Part shown: piece by piece, positions 54,100 to 64,000 of the stretch
Layout of the letters: every line of letters starts with the position of its first letter
Position numbering within the stretch: the stretch's first letter is position 1
Assembly: GCA_033816765.1 (NCBI GenBank)
Contig: CM066291.1
Coordinates: 1-64,000 of the forward strand
Length of the DNA stretch: 64,000 nt
From: Nothopassalora personata
Taxonomy: Eukaryota > Ascomycota > Dothideomycetes > Mycosphaerellales > Mycosphaerellaceae
Direction of reading: 5' to 3'
Position numbers and translations under genes: made by a program
Notes under the pieces: generated by a model
What the model was told of the DNA's origin: nothing
The model's input: the letters and a program-made list of their open reading frames with translations, nothing else
Databases searched by the model: none

Positions 54100-57000
54100 G
54101 CGCTAGAAATACTCTATTAGAAGTAGCCGGCAGTTCTTAAGGTTTCTTTCTAGTTCCTAGGTATTTTCTAATTTGTCGTATCCTTTCTATTTAATAAGGT
54201 ATTACTAACCTTTTCTTGTCTAGGATTTTTTTAACTTTAAATTCGTTTTCTACTTCTAGCTCGAAATAGAAGCTTTCTTAGTAAGGTGTTTTAGCGTCCG
54301 CGGGTTCTAACTTAGAAATATAGAAGACTAGGTAGATTTTCGTATCGGGTAGTAGTCGTAGGCGGTAGTTAACTAGTCCTATAACTTTATCGATGAAAAA
54401 TAGTCCGACCCTAACATAATCTAGTTTCTTAGTCTATCTTCTTATTCTTAAGTTTTTTATAAGGAGATAGACCTTATTCCCCTCTTTTAGTAGAGGTGCT
54501 ATTTTTCTCGTGTCTTACCGTTATTAAGACAGTTTTTATTATACATCTTCGATCGCCTTACGTGTTTCCTTATGCACTTCCTTAAGAGTGTCCGTCGTTA
54601 CGATTGCTCTTCCGGCTTATAGGTAGGATCTAGGTGTTCTAAATAAGTTTAGATCTTTACTAAAGTTCGCATAAAATAGTGTTATTAAAGTTATTTCTAA
54701 CTTATAGTTATTTAGTGCAATCTACGCTATTAGTAGTAATGAAACCTAGTTGTCTTATACGTAGATAATGTAGTGTCGTAGGTATTGTTCTAGCGTCTAA
54801 TTTATCCTCTCGGTCTATCTATATATTTCTAGATAATATGCTATTAATAGCTTATGTTTAATTCCGATCGTTCCTATAAGCGTTTTCTAGTAATTAAATG
54901 TAAATAGCTTGTCTCTATCTATTATAAATGCTTAGGGAAATCTATAGTATCGGATAAGTCTATCTAGTACAAGGTATCCGAGCTACTCTACATTATACGT
55001 TTCTAATGTAGGAATGAAGTATACGTATTTCGTAAGTCTATTAACTATAACTAGTATTATGTCATATAGTTGTTTTGTAACTTAATCCCTTAACGGTAGG
55101 AGTTTCGTAATAAAGTCTATTATAACTTCGTCCTATAGTTTCTTCGGTAGTGTCCTAAACTGTAGGTAGCTGTATTTTGCATGTCTCGTAGCCTTATTTC
55201 GTTAGTAGTGTACGTATTGTTTAATGTAGCGTAATACCTTAAGTCTTATCTATAGGAAAAAGAAGCTGCGTCGTATTAGGTCTATTGTCTTTAAAGTTCT
55301 AGGGTGTCTATAAGTTAGTCCGTCGTAATGTTATCGTATATATTCTTCTTCTCAATCCTTAGGTACTTAGTATTTTCCTTACGATATAGGGAATTGTTCG
55401 TCCTCATCGCCTAGTATCCGTACGATATTATTAAATTCTCTTATGTTAGTACTTAGACTTCCGTCGGGGTTCGTCTTTAGTACTTTATGTTACACTAGTT
55501 CTTTTCCTTCTATATAGTCGCTTCTTCGGCTTAGCGCGTCGGCGCGGCTATTCTCTCGTCCTAGAGTATATCTAATTTCGAACTTATACTACCGTAGTAG
55601 CTCCAACTAGCGGGCTTACCTTCGGGTAAGTTCTTTCGTCGTCGTAAAGTACGTAAGATTCTTATAGTTAGAAAGAATCGTTAACTTCGGTAGGCCCTCG
55701 ACATATACTCTCTAATGTTATATAGTAGTAACAATAGCTAGAAGCTCCTTATTATAGATATCGTAGTTCTGTTCCGCTATAGTTATTTTCCGGAAGTAAT
55801 AGGCTACTAGGTGTCTCTACCTATCGTGTGTCTATATTAGACACGCGCCTATTGCTATATTAGACGTATCGGTCTCGATATAGACTTCCTTACTACTATT
55901 AAATAGTCGAAGCGTAGGGGCTAAAGCGCATTATTCCTTAAGTTTCTTAAACGCTTTAATCTATTCCTTTCCCTATTTCTAGGTAACGTCTATTCTTATA
56001 AGCATCGTTATTAGTGCTACTGTCTTTACGTAATCCTTAATGAATTTCCGGTTATAGTTTACTAGTCTAAGGAATAATTATACGTCCTTAACTGTTTTTA
56101 GTTCTAGCTATTCTCTAATTAATTGTGTTTTTGTAGGGTCGATCGTTATCCCTATAGTACTAATAATAAAGCCTAAGAATTTAACTTCTTTCTTATAGAA
56201 TTCGCATTTCTCGGGTACTATCTTAAATCCTAAACGCGTAAGTTGTTTAAATACGTCCTAGACTTGTTTTATGTAATTCTAAAGGGATCCTTTTGTATAG
56301 ACTAATATGTCGTCTATATAAGCGATAATACATATATTAAGTAGGTCTCTAAGTGTCTCGTTAACAAGGTCCTAACAGGATGCGGGTACGTTAGTTAATC
56401 CTATTAGCATAACTAAGAATTCGTAGAGTCCGTATCTTGTCCTAAAAGCGGTTTTCCATTCTTCTCCTTCCGCTATTCGTATAGCGTAGAAGGCATCTCG
56501 TAGGTTAATCTTCGTATACTAGTCTAATCCGGTTAATCTATCTTATGCTTCTTCGATGTTAGGTAGCGGGTATCGGTTCTTAATCGTAATCTCGTTTAAC
56601 TTCCTATAGTCTTATACGAGTCGTAACTTCCCGTTTACTTTTAGAACGAACATGTATAGAGTTCCTATACTTAAGGTAGATCTTCTTATCTATCCTTTCG
56701 CTAGCTTCTCCTTTAGATATTCTCGTAGGGTCTATAGCTCTTTCCTAGACATTTAATATAGGGGTCCCTATAGAGGCTCTTTCCCTAGCTAAATATTTAT
56801 CTTATAATCCTATAGTTAGTACTTAAGTAAGGCATTCTTGCCTCTTTCCTCTTTAAAGAGTCGCGACTACTTACGATACTCCTTAGGAATACTTAACTCT
56901 AAGATGTTAGTATCCTTCGATAGTACGTTACTTCTATTACTACTAGTAACTTCGTAACCCGGCGGCCCTACGCTAGTGTCTATCCCGGTCGAAGGTAGTT

Positions 57001-59500
57001 CTTCTATCCTTCTATTCGGCGTAAGCTATATCCTATTTAGCTATCTCTTTACCTTATCTACTAGCGAACGCTACCGCTACGTAGGCTAAATGTTAATAAC
57101 GTAGTCGCATTCCCTAAATGTAAGTACTTCTCTTCTCTAGTCGATTACTAGATTATGCTTTCTTAACTAAGGTATACCTAGTACGATATTATAACTTACT
57201 ATATTAGTAACATCTAAGATAATCTCCTCGTAGTACCGTTAGATAGTAAGTAGTAGCTATATCGTCTCGCGCTCTATACTAGGTAAGAATAATCCGTCTA
57301 CCGCGATTAATTTATAACCCTCTTTCTTCTTATAGGTAGCGATCCTATGTCTTATAATAAATAATTCGGAGGTAAAGTTCCCGCTTACTCCGGAATCTAT
57401 TATAGCATCTATCTTATGCCCGTTAACGATAATCTTAGTTCGAAATACTGTTATCGTTAGTAATACTTAAGCCTTTTCTATATTATATAACTCCCTTTAG
57501 TCGCTTATTCCTAGGGAGTCGATCCTTTTCCCTATTTATATGTAGAACGTCGTACTTCGTGTCTCGAGGCCTCCGCTTAAACCTAGCGCGAGCCTTTCTA
57601 TATCCGCACCTACATTTAGTAATATTCCTAGATCTTCTACGTTTCTAAGTAGAGTGCGCGTGCGTATTATACTACGTTACGTAATTTATTCGATACGAAT
57701 ATTCCTAACGGTATAAGGTATCCGGTTCCTATTATTTAGCTCGCTATTAGTAGTCGTTCTATAATAGCGGTTACTAGATTCTCGGTTGTTTCTATAAGTG
57801 GGTATCCCTAGGCTATACCTCGTAGGGTGTCGAGTGTCTTATTAAACTTAATAGAGTATAGTATTCTTCGTCCGCCTATCTTAGGTAGGAATTCTTCGTA
57901 CCTTCTTTATAGGTGTACGATTATATTATATAGTTTCTTAGGTGCATTAATCGTAAAGGTTAGCTATTTATTATTATCGTTAGTATCGCTCTCTTCTCCT
58001 TCGGAGGAATCTTCTTCGCTTAATTCTTCCGGATCCTAGTCTTCCTCGATATTATCTAGCCCGGTAGTTTCTTAACTTCCTTCCTATAGTTCCGGTAACT
58101 ACGATCCGTTCTATCCTAGGTCCTAGTTTTCCTTATCGCTTCTATCGTCGTTAAAGTAGGATTCGTCGATATCTACTTCTCGGAGCGTGGCGTTTTACCT
58201 ATATATCGCTCCTAGGGTTCCTCTCGGTTATTAAGGCTAATACCCTACGTCTAACTTCGCGGCGTAGTAAACTTAACACGAGTCTTAGTAACAGAATCGC
58301 TAATAAAGGCTTCTATAACTATTTCGAGACTCGGATTTAATCTCGTAGTCAACTCTTCGTATTATTATATTAAACTATCGTAGTTATTTCTTCGCATTAA
58401 ATAGAATAACTACTATTTACTACCTATAGTATCCTCCTCGTCCTTCTAAGGGGTCTAGGAGAGGCGTCGTACTTCTATTACTAGCTCTCTCCCCTACTCT
58501 CCGAGTATAGTCGGTATCTCCTTAAGATCTAACGCTACTCTTAGATTTACTAGTTTGGGGTTATATTATGTTAAACTGTTCGCGGCGTACTATATTCTTA
58601 CCGCGGTAGTCTCTTACTAGGTAGCTAGGTTTACTACATCCGTAGTAAGTTCGTGTTTCTTTCGAACTCCGGGATGCTCTATTCCTGTTACTATTCCTAA
58701 TCTTACGACCTTTCTTAGTAACGTCGAGTTCTATTAGCTATAGTCCGTAGTATAGTTTATCCCTAGGCTTATTATTATAGTTATCGTAGAAGCCTCTACT
58801 ACGGTTATCGTAGCCTAGTATGTATCTAGCCTTTCCGGATACCTTAGAGTCGTATCGTCGTTCTATAGCTCTCTCGTAGAGCTTATCGTTAAGATTAATC
58901 GTAACTCTAATAAGGTCGCCTAAGCTATCGATCTTCCGACCGTCCCTTATTAACTCGTCCTTAATATACTCCTTTAGTCCTCTTCGGTACATAACTTAAA
59001 GTGCTTCGTCGTCCTAATCGGTAAGTTACGCGTATTCCTAGAATTTAGTAGTATATTCGGTAGTAGATGTCTTCTAGGTTAAATGCTAAATAACACGAAC
59101 GGTAGTAGTAATCTTATTAGAGACACTAAAGACGCTCTTTATAGTATACTTAAGATAGTTATATAACCTAAAGATTCCGTCGGTATTGTCTTCTCCGTTA
59201 CTATCTAGGTATTTCCTAAGGAATAGTTTAACCTAATACTATACTCGTCCTCTTAAGAAGGTAGTAGTAAAGATAGGCTTAAGGTTCTTAGGCATAGAGT
59301 TAAATAAGAAGTACATATCTATCTAAGAGACCTAAGTGTCGAACTTGTCTCGGTCGCTATAGTAGTATTCTAGCTTACTAACCTTAAGGGTGTCGTTACC
59401 TATATAAGTAGCTAAGGCATTAATAGCATCGTTCGCGGTCTAAGGTCGTCGGGCTCTACTTACTTCACTAGGGGCGGGTGTTCCCCGTTTACTCTATCGG
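54100..59500 (-). pseudogene. gag-pol remnant of gypsy B1
   Basis: Minus-strand order: Gag from about 59500 with MYRRGLKEYIKDELI near 58992 and a zinc-knuckle remnant (YYGCSKPSYLVRDY) near 58612-58653; a second acidic segment near 58020; protease IIDSGVSGNF near 57390-57410 with the Asp-Ser-Gly triad kept; RT with YIDD near 56306-56325 and [12 protein letters not shown] upstream; RNase H near 55560-55900 (YETDTSN-like, NYDIYNKELLAI); integrase about 54520-55330; GPF module near 54400; chromodomain near 54150-54250. RIP stops are scattered. Confidence 0.88.
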
Positions 59501-59527
59501 TCTCCTATCGTAGAGGGCGTTTAAAGC

Positions 59528-59982
59528 TATTAGGTTTAGTATAACCTAATAATATTACAAGTTAAGAAGATAAGCTTAATTATGTTTGTTCTCGGGCCGA
59601 TAGGAAGTCGAGGAAAAGTAATAAAGTAGTAGCTGTCTTGTCTTGCAAAGACTAAGTAGTAGTAAGGTAGAGGCTAGGTTATAGTGTATTCTAAACAGTA
59701 ATATTAAATAGTAAGTTAAACGCCTCGAAACTATAAGGGATTCTTAGCGTTCCTAAATACAAAGGAAATTATTATTAATCTACTCTAATCTATTAATCTG
59801 CTTTATAGATTATATAGAGTAATAGATTAATTAGCGTCGTGCTCTATTCTAATCTATCTTATAGGTCTCGTAGAGTAAGAGATTACTCTACGGTAGCTGT
59901 GCTTTTCTAGCTGTAGTTACGCCTACTTAACTATAGAGGCTCTAATTAGTCGCTAATCATTAGCTCTATCTAACCCGTAACA
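59528..59982 (-). repeat. 5' LTR of gypsy B1
   Basis: 455 bp. GGCGTTTAA at 59516-59524, just inside the element, is matched by TTAAACGCC at 59716-59724 inside this LTR, the same 9-nt self-priming geometry as in gypsy-1 and gypsy-2. Confidence 0.95.
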
Positions 59983-59987
59983 TCTAG

Positions 59988-62880
59988 GATTGTTCCTATT
60001 ATATAACTAAGTACTTACTACTTATAGTACGATAGATATTCTAGCTTACTATAGACTTTATATTATATAGTATAAGGTTATAGTTAGTATACTAGTAATA
60101 CTAGGCTATAGTATATAAGTTTATCTCTACTATAGAGCTTACCTTTAGGTAACGGGGCTTTAATAGCGGAACCGTTAAAGTAATACTATTAGAAAGTTAT
60201 TAAGTTACCTTTAGGATTACTTACTTTCTACTCTTTTTAAGGTCGTGAATTACTTACTATAGAAGTAGCCTTATCTTTAGAAGGTTATTACTTACTATAG
60301 GAGTAGCCTTACCCTTTTAGTTACTCTATAGAGATTACGAATAGTATAGATCTACGAGTATATACGCGTTTAGGTATACGCCGGTAATAGACGGTAATAT
60401 TATATAGTATTAAGATAGCGAGGATTATTATAATCTACATTTAGATTACTACTATACTCTAGTATCTACTTATCTATAGTACTAATATTAGTATAGAAGA
60501 AGAAGAAGTAGAAGTAGAGCCGGTTTTATAGCTACTACTATAGTATTAGTAGCTACTAGTACCTTAGTATACGTCTATATTAGTATAAATTACTACGTTA
60601 GTATTACTATAACGCGCTACTTAGTTATAGTAGTCCTTAGGCGTCTATTATACTATTACTATAGATAGTATAGAAAGTACTAGCATAGACCTAGTTAGTA
60701 GATAGCTATACTTAAGAGGTCTATACTAAGGTACGTAGATCTACGCCCTCTTTAACTATATCTAGTAGCTATAGTTTACTCCTACGGTAAAGGTAGCTTA
60801 GTAAGTCTATCTATATGTATATTATTAGTACTAAGGTACCGGACTTTAATATCTCCTCTCTAGTCTCTATAGCGGAGCTAGTAGTAGTAGATTAAGATAT
60901 AGCGTAGCTTTATGTTAAGCCTTTAAGCTAATTAATTAATAATCTATATAGTCTATATATTATTATAATATAGGTAGATACGTTAGTTGAACTAAAATAA
61001 AATCTTAGTTAATATCTAATTCTATTATAATAGCTTAGATACCGCGTATAAGAGTTCTAGTAGCTCTACTTTAGTTAACGACTAAGTTACTATAACTTAC
61101 CTAGTTACTTATAGTCTATTAGCCCCCTAAAGCGTATAAATACCTATCTAGATAAGCTAGTTCTATCTATATTTATACCGTATAATACGTCTAAGGCTCT
61201 GAAGAATTTATGATACTAACTACGCTACTTAGATTAACTATATAGGCTAGTAATATACTTACTAGCTCTATATATAAGGTATAGGTTCTTAGTCTCTAGA
61301 AGGTAGCGTAGATACTAATCTATAAGCTTAAGATAGATCTTAGTTAGCTTAGTTAGATACTATAAAAGTATAGACAAAGTAAAGGTAATATTAGGGCAAT
61401 TATATCTAGCCGCGGAGTTAAGGGGCCTAATATACTATTAGTATATAAGTATAGATATCACTATTCGTAAGTAACTCTCTAGTACTTACTAATCCGTCTA
61501 TTAGTCTACTAGTACGATTATTTTATGTACCTTAGTAGATATACTTAATGTAGGGGCCAAGTTCTTTATATAGGCTGATTAAGATAGCTTTAATAGTCTC
61601 TTTTATCTATTTCTTATTATCTTAATACCTAGAAACTAGGATAGAATACCTAGCTTATACATTTTATACGTAGTTAGTAGCCTCTCCTTAATAATAATAA
61701 TAGTTCTAGGTATGTACTATTTAAATCTAAGTCTATATAATACGGGTAGGATATCCTACTAATCTTATTTTTAGTAGAGGAAAAGTATAAGTAGATTACG
61801 TAATAGGCTTAGCTTATGTAACATTAGTAAAGGGTTATGTACCTATACTATCCTTAGTTAATAATCGCGGACACTATACCTTTTAGTTAGGTTAGGTAAG
61901 GTATAAAGTACGAAACATTGCTCTTATAAAAAGTCCTTAGGAGGTAAAATTCTCTAAAAGGTAAAAGAATTCTTTCTTTATATATTACTAAGATTATCTC
62001 GTCTTAGGGGACCCGGTATGTTTTCTATACTATTTTTACGCCGTAAAGCCTAACTAAAAACTAAAATAAAATAGTCGTAGAGGTTAAAAGCTAGACCCTA
62101 AAGGTTAAAATATTATAAATTTTACTTGTCTTTACTCTATTAGTCCCGGGTTAGGTAACTTAGGTTAAACCCTTACTACTATTATATTCCTTAGGAGTAG
62201 CGCCTTAAAACGAGCTATTAATTATCTAAATTAGGTAAGTACCCGTTCCGTAGACGGGCGTTAAGCTAAGCGTTAGGCGTTAGTAGTTAGCGTTAGGCTT
62301 ATATAATATAATTACTGCCTTTTAATAGTAATAACTTAGCCCCTAGGTAACGTATAGGAAAAAGAAGACTAGGTATAGAATCCTCGTATCTCGGTATATT
62401 AAATAAGTCTAGTAACTTCCTAACTAGGTCTAGTTTAAAATTGTATTAGGGTCGCCTCTAAGTCTAGGAACTTAGAAGTTACTTTTTAGACTTCTAGCTA
62501 GTTTAGCTATACGACCTCTTTAAACTCTCTACTTCTCTCTCGATACTACTTAGCCGTAGTAATACCTATAGTACGGATATAGTCTATTACTTCTTATTAT
62601 CCTTCTACTTCTACTATACCCTATATAACATTATATTTACCAACGTTATAACTAGTTAGATAATAGGTATATACTAGAGACTAAGACTAAGGTACGATAC
62701 TAGTCCTATACGTAAAGTCTTTACTACTACCTCTAAGTATTAAGACGATCTACCTCCTAAACCTTTAAACCTATACACTACTATTAAGAATCTATACGTA
62801 TAATAATAGCAAGATACTATAGCTAAGGAATTTAATAAAGGACTTTCTACTAGTATCTTTAAATAGATAAGTAAGTAAGA
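59988..62880 (+). other. RIP-decayed DNA, probably 5' part of the second copia
   Basis: Very AT-rich. Frames are broken everywhere. Given the copia RT that follows, gag and integrase would lie here, but no motif could be confirmed. No LTR was found. Confidence 0.4.
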
Positions 62881-63935
62881 AATAGAGAATGATTTAAAAG
62901 AGAATGACTTTTAGCTTATACTACCTCTAAAGTAGGTCTATAAATATAAGATAGATAAATATAGTATACTAAAGAGCTTTAAGGCTCGGTTATACATAAG
63001 AGGCAATCTATAAGGTATATACTTAGATATGTACGCTACTATACTACTAGTAAGTATATTTCGCCGCTACTATACTATAGCTACGAGCTTTAATCTATAG
63101 GTTGAGTAATTTAATATAATAAAAACCTTCTTAAGTTAGACTTACTATATAGTATATATCTTTAGCTACCTACTAGTATTAACCGTACTAGATACGTATT
63201 TAAACTTATTTAAGGCTCTATATAGACTATAGAAGTTTTCTTTACTATAGTATAACTCTCTTACTAATACGCTAGCCGTCCTAGGACTAGTTTTACTCTT
63301 AGACTCTAAATCTATCTACTATAATAATAAGGTTATAATCTTCTTCTACGTAGATAACCTAGTTATACTATACTATTATAAGTATAAAGCCTATACTATA
63401 ACTACTAAACAGCGTCTACCGTATAAGATATACGAGCTTAGTAGTTGATCCTAAATTCTAGGTATTAAGGTAATATAAGATAGGTAGAAGACGCTATTAT
63501 AGCTATCTTAAGAGAACTATATTAAGAAATTAGCTACTAAATTTAGTATATCTACTAAAGTACGTAGAATAATAGTACTAGTAGATTAATATACGAAGCA
63601 ATAAGTAATAGAGGTTTACGTATTGTTAGTAATTTTTATACTTACGTACTTATAGTATATTAGATCCCTTAACTTCGCGTCTAAATATATCCGTCTAGAC
63701 ATTACCTTCGCTATTCTATACTCTCGAAGTATCTAAGTAAGCTAACTAAGACCTACCTTAAATATATAGATTAGTATCTACGCTACCTTCTAGAGACTAA
63801 GACCTTTTACCTTATATATAGAGCTAGTAAGTATATTACTAGCCTATATAGTTAACCTAAGTACCCTAGTTAATACTATATATTCTTTAGAGCCTTATAT
63901 ACGTTCTATAGTATAAATTTAAATAGGACTAGCTT
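62881..63935 (+). pseudogene. Second Ty1/copia RT and RNase H remnant
   Basis: Plus-strand frame: VYKYKIDKYSILKSFKARL near 62930 (the typical entry of copia RT), FKALYRLQKFSL near 63220, active-site remnant FYVDNLVI at 63341-63370 (YVDD to YVDN by RIP), and toward the end SKYIRLDITFAILYSRS near 63680. This copia differs from the one at 25166. The RNase H part is cut or very decayed before 63935. Confidence 0.7.
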
Positions 63936-64000
63936 ATCTAGATATTGATTAATGAATTAATTTTTCTATTAACGTGCTATATAAGTCTAAGACTATATAA
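63936..64000 (+). repeat. Dispersed repeat C, start of a copy
   Basis: ATTGATTAAT...TCTATTAACGTGCTAT...AGTCTAAGACTAT aligns with the unmutated sequence at 12737-12790. The copy continues beyond the window. Confidence 0.6.

Larger units (their letters stand above)
53030..59982 (-). mobile_element. Ty3/gypsy chromovirus B1, full length, RIP-decayed
   Basis: 6953 bp with two 455-bp LTRs (53030-53484, 59528-59982) and a perfect duplication TCTAG (53025-53029, 59983-59987). Purine tract next to the left LTR (plus-strand CTATCCCCCTCTT). Order gag, protease, RT, RNase H, integrase, chromodomain, antisense gene, LTR. RIP is moderate, so domains are readable. Confidence 0.95.

Noticed and set aside
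57827..58039. 70-codon plus-strand gene inside B1
   Set aside because: Antisense shadow of the acidic segment of gag on the minus strand.

Overview
The window starts at a chromosome end. Bases 1-157 are (CCCTAA)n telomere repeats in the orientation of a left telomere. Everything beyond is subtelomere of a filamentous ascomycete (Pezizomycotina). The evidence is the TTAGGG-type telomere, a C6 zinc-cluster pseudogene with a short GT...AG intron, fungal chromovirus, copia and pogo/Fot1 elements, and heavy repeat-induced point mutation (RIP). In most of the window CpA/TpG are nearly gone, TpA is in excess, CpG is kept, and CAG, CAA and TGG codons have become stops. No RNA gene is supported and only one host gene looks intact.

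Layout. 158-1670 is a pyrimidine-rich tract. 1671-25165 is RIP-decayed DNA holding a deleted gypsy element A1 (6505-10705, target duplication GCAGC), an unmutated solo LTR (11335-11650, CTACT), a 5'-truncated gypsy A2 (about 13480-18664) and a gypsy fragment B2 with a chimeric LTR (20139-21423). 25166-49287 is a nest: a copia element (duplication GAATC) sits at the stop codon of a host gene. Into it went a young gypsy-1 (27571-34879, minus, ACATA) and a pogo/Fot1 DNA transposon (39742-49276, TA), and into the pogo transposase went a second young gypsy-2 (40795-48195, plus, CCCTT). 49276-52200 is the host island: a small secreted cysteine-containing protein and a decaying C6 zinc-cluster gene, divergently arranged. 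53030-59982 is a full-length RIP-decayed gypsy B1 (TCTAG). From about 60000 to the end there is a second copia remnant and the start of a dispersed repeat.

The two young gypsy elements have LTR pairs identical by eye, open gag and pol, and no RIP. Both have pol in the -1 frame after a slippery heptamer and a hairpin, and both have a 9-nt primer-binding site matching a segment inside their own LTR, as in Tf1/sushi-type self-priming.

The most unexpected structure is in the older gypsy families A and B. All four copies carry, antisense between the end of pol and the 3' LTR, a gene of constant length within each family (186 codons with stop in A, 153 in B). It has a Zn2Cys6-type cysteine array at the same residues (31, 34, 41, 50, 53, 60) followed by a charged coiled-coil-like helix. 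The copia element carries a different antisense gene in the same place, with a second copy at 18665-19500. Antisense accessory genes therefore recur across unrelated LTR elements here.
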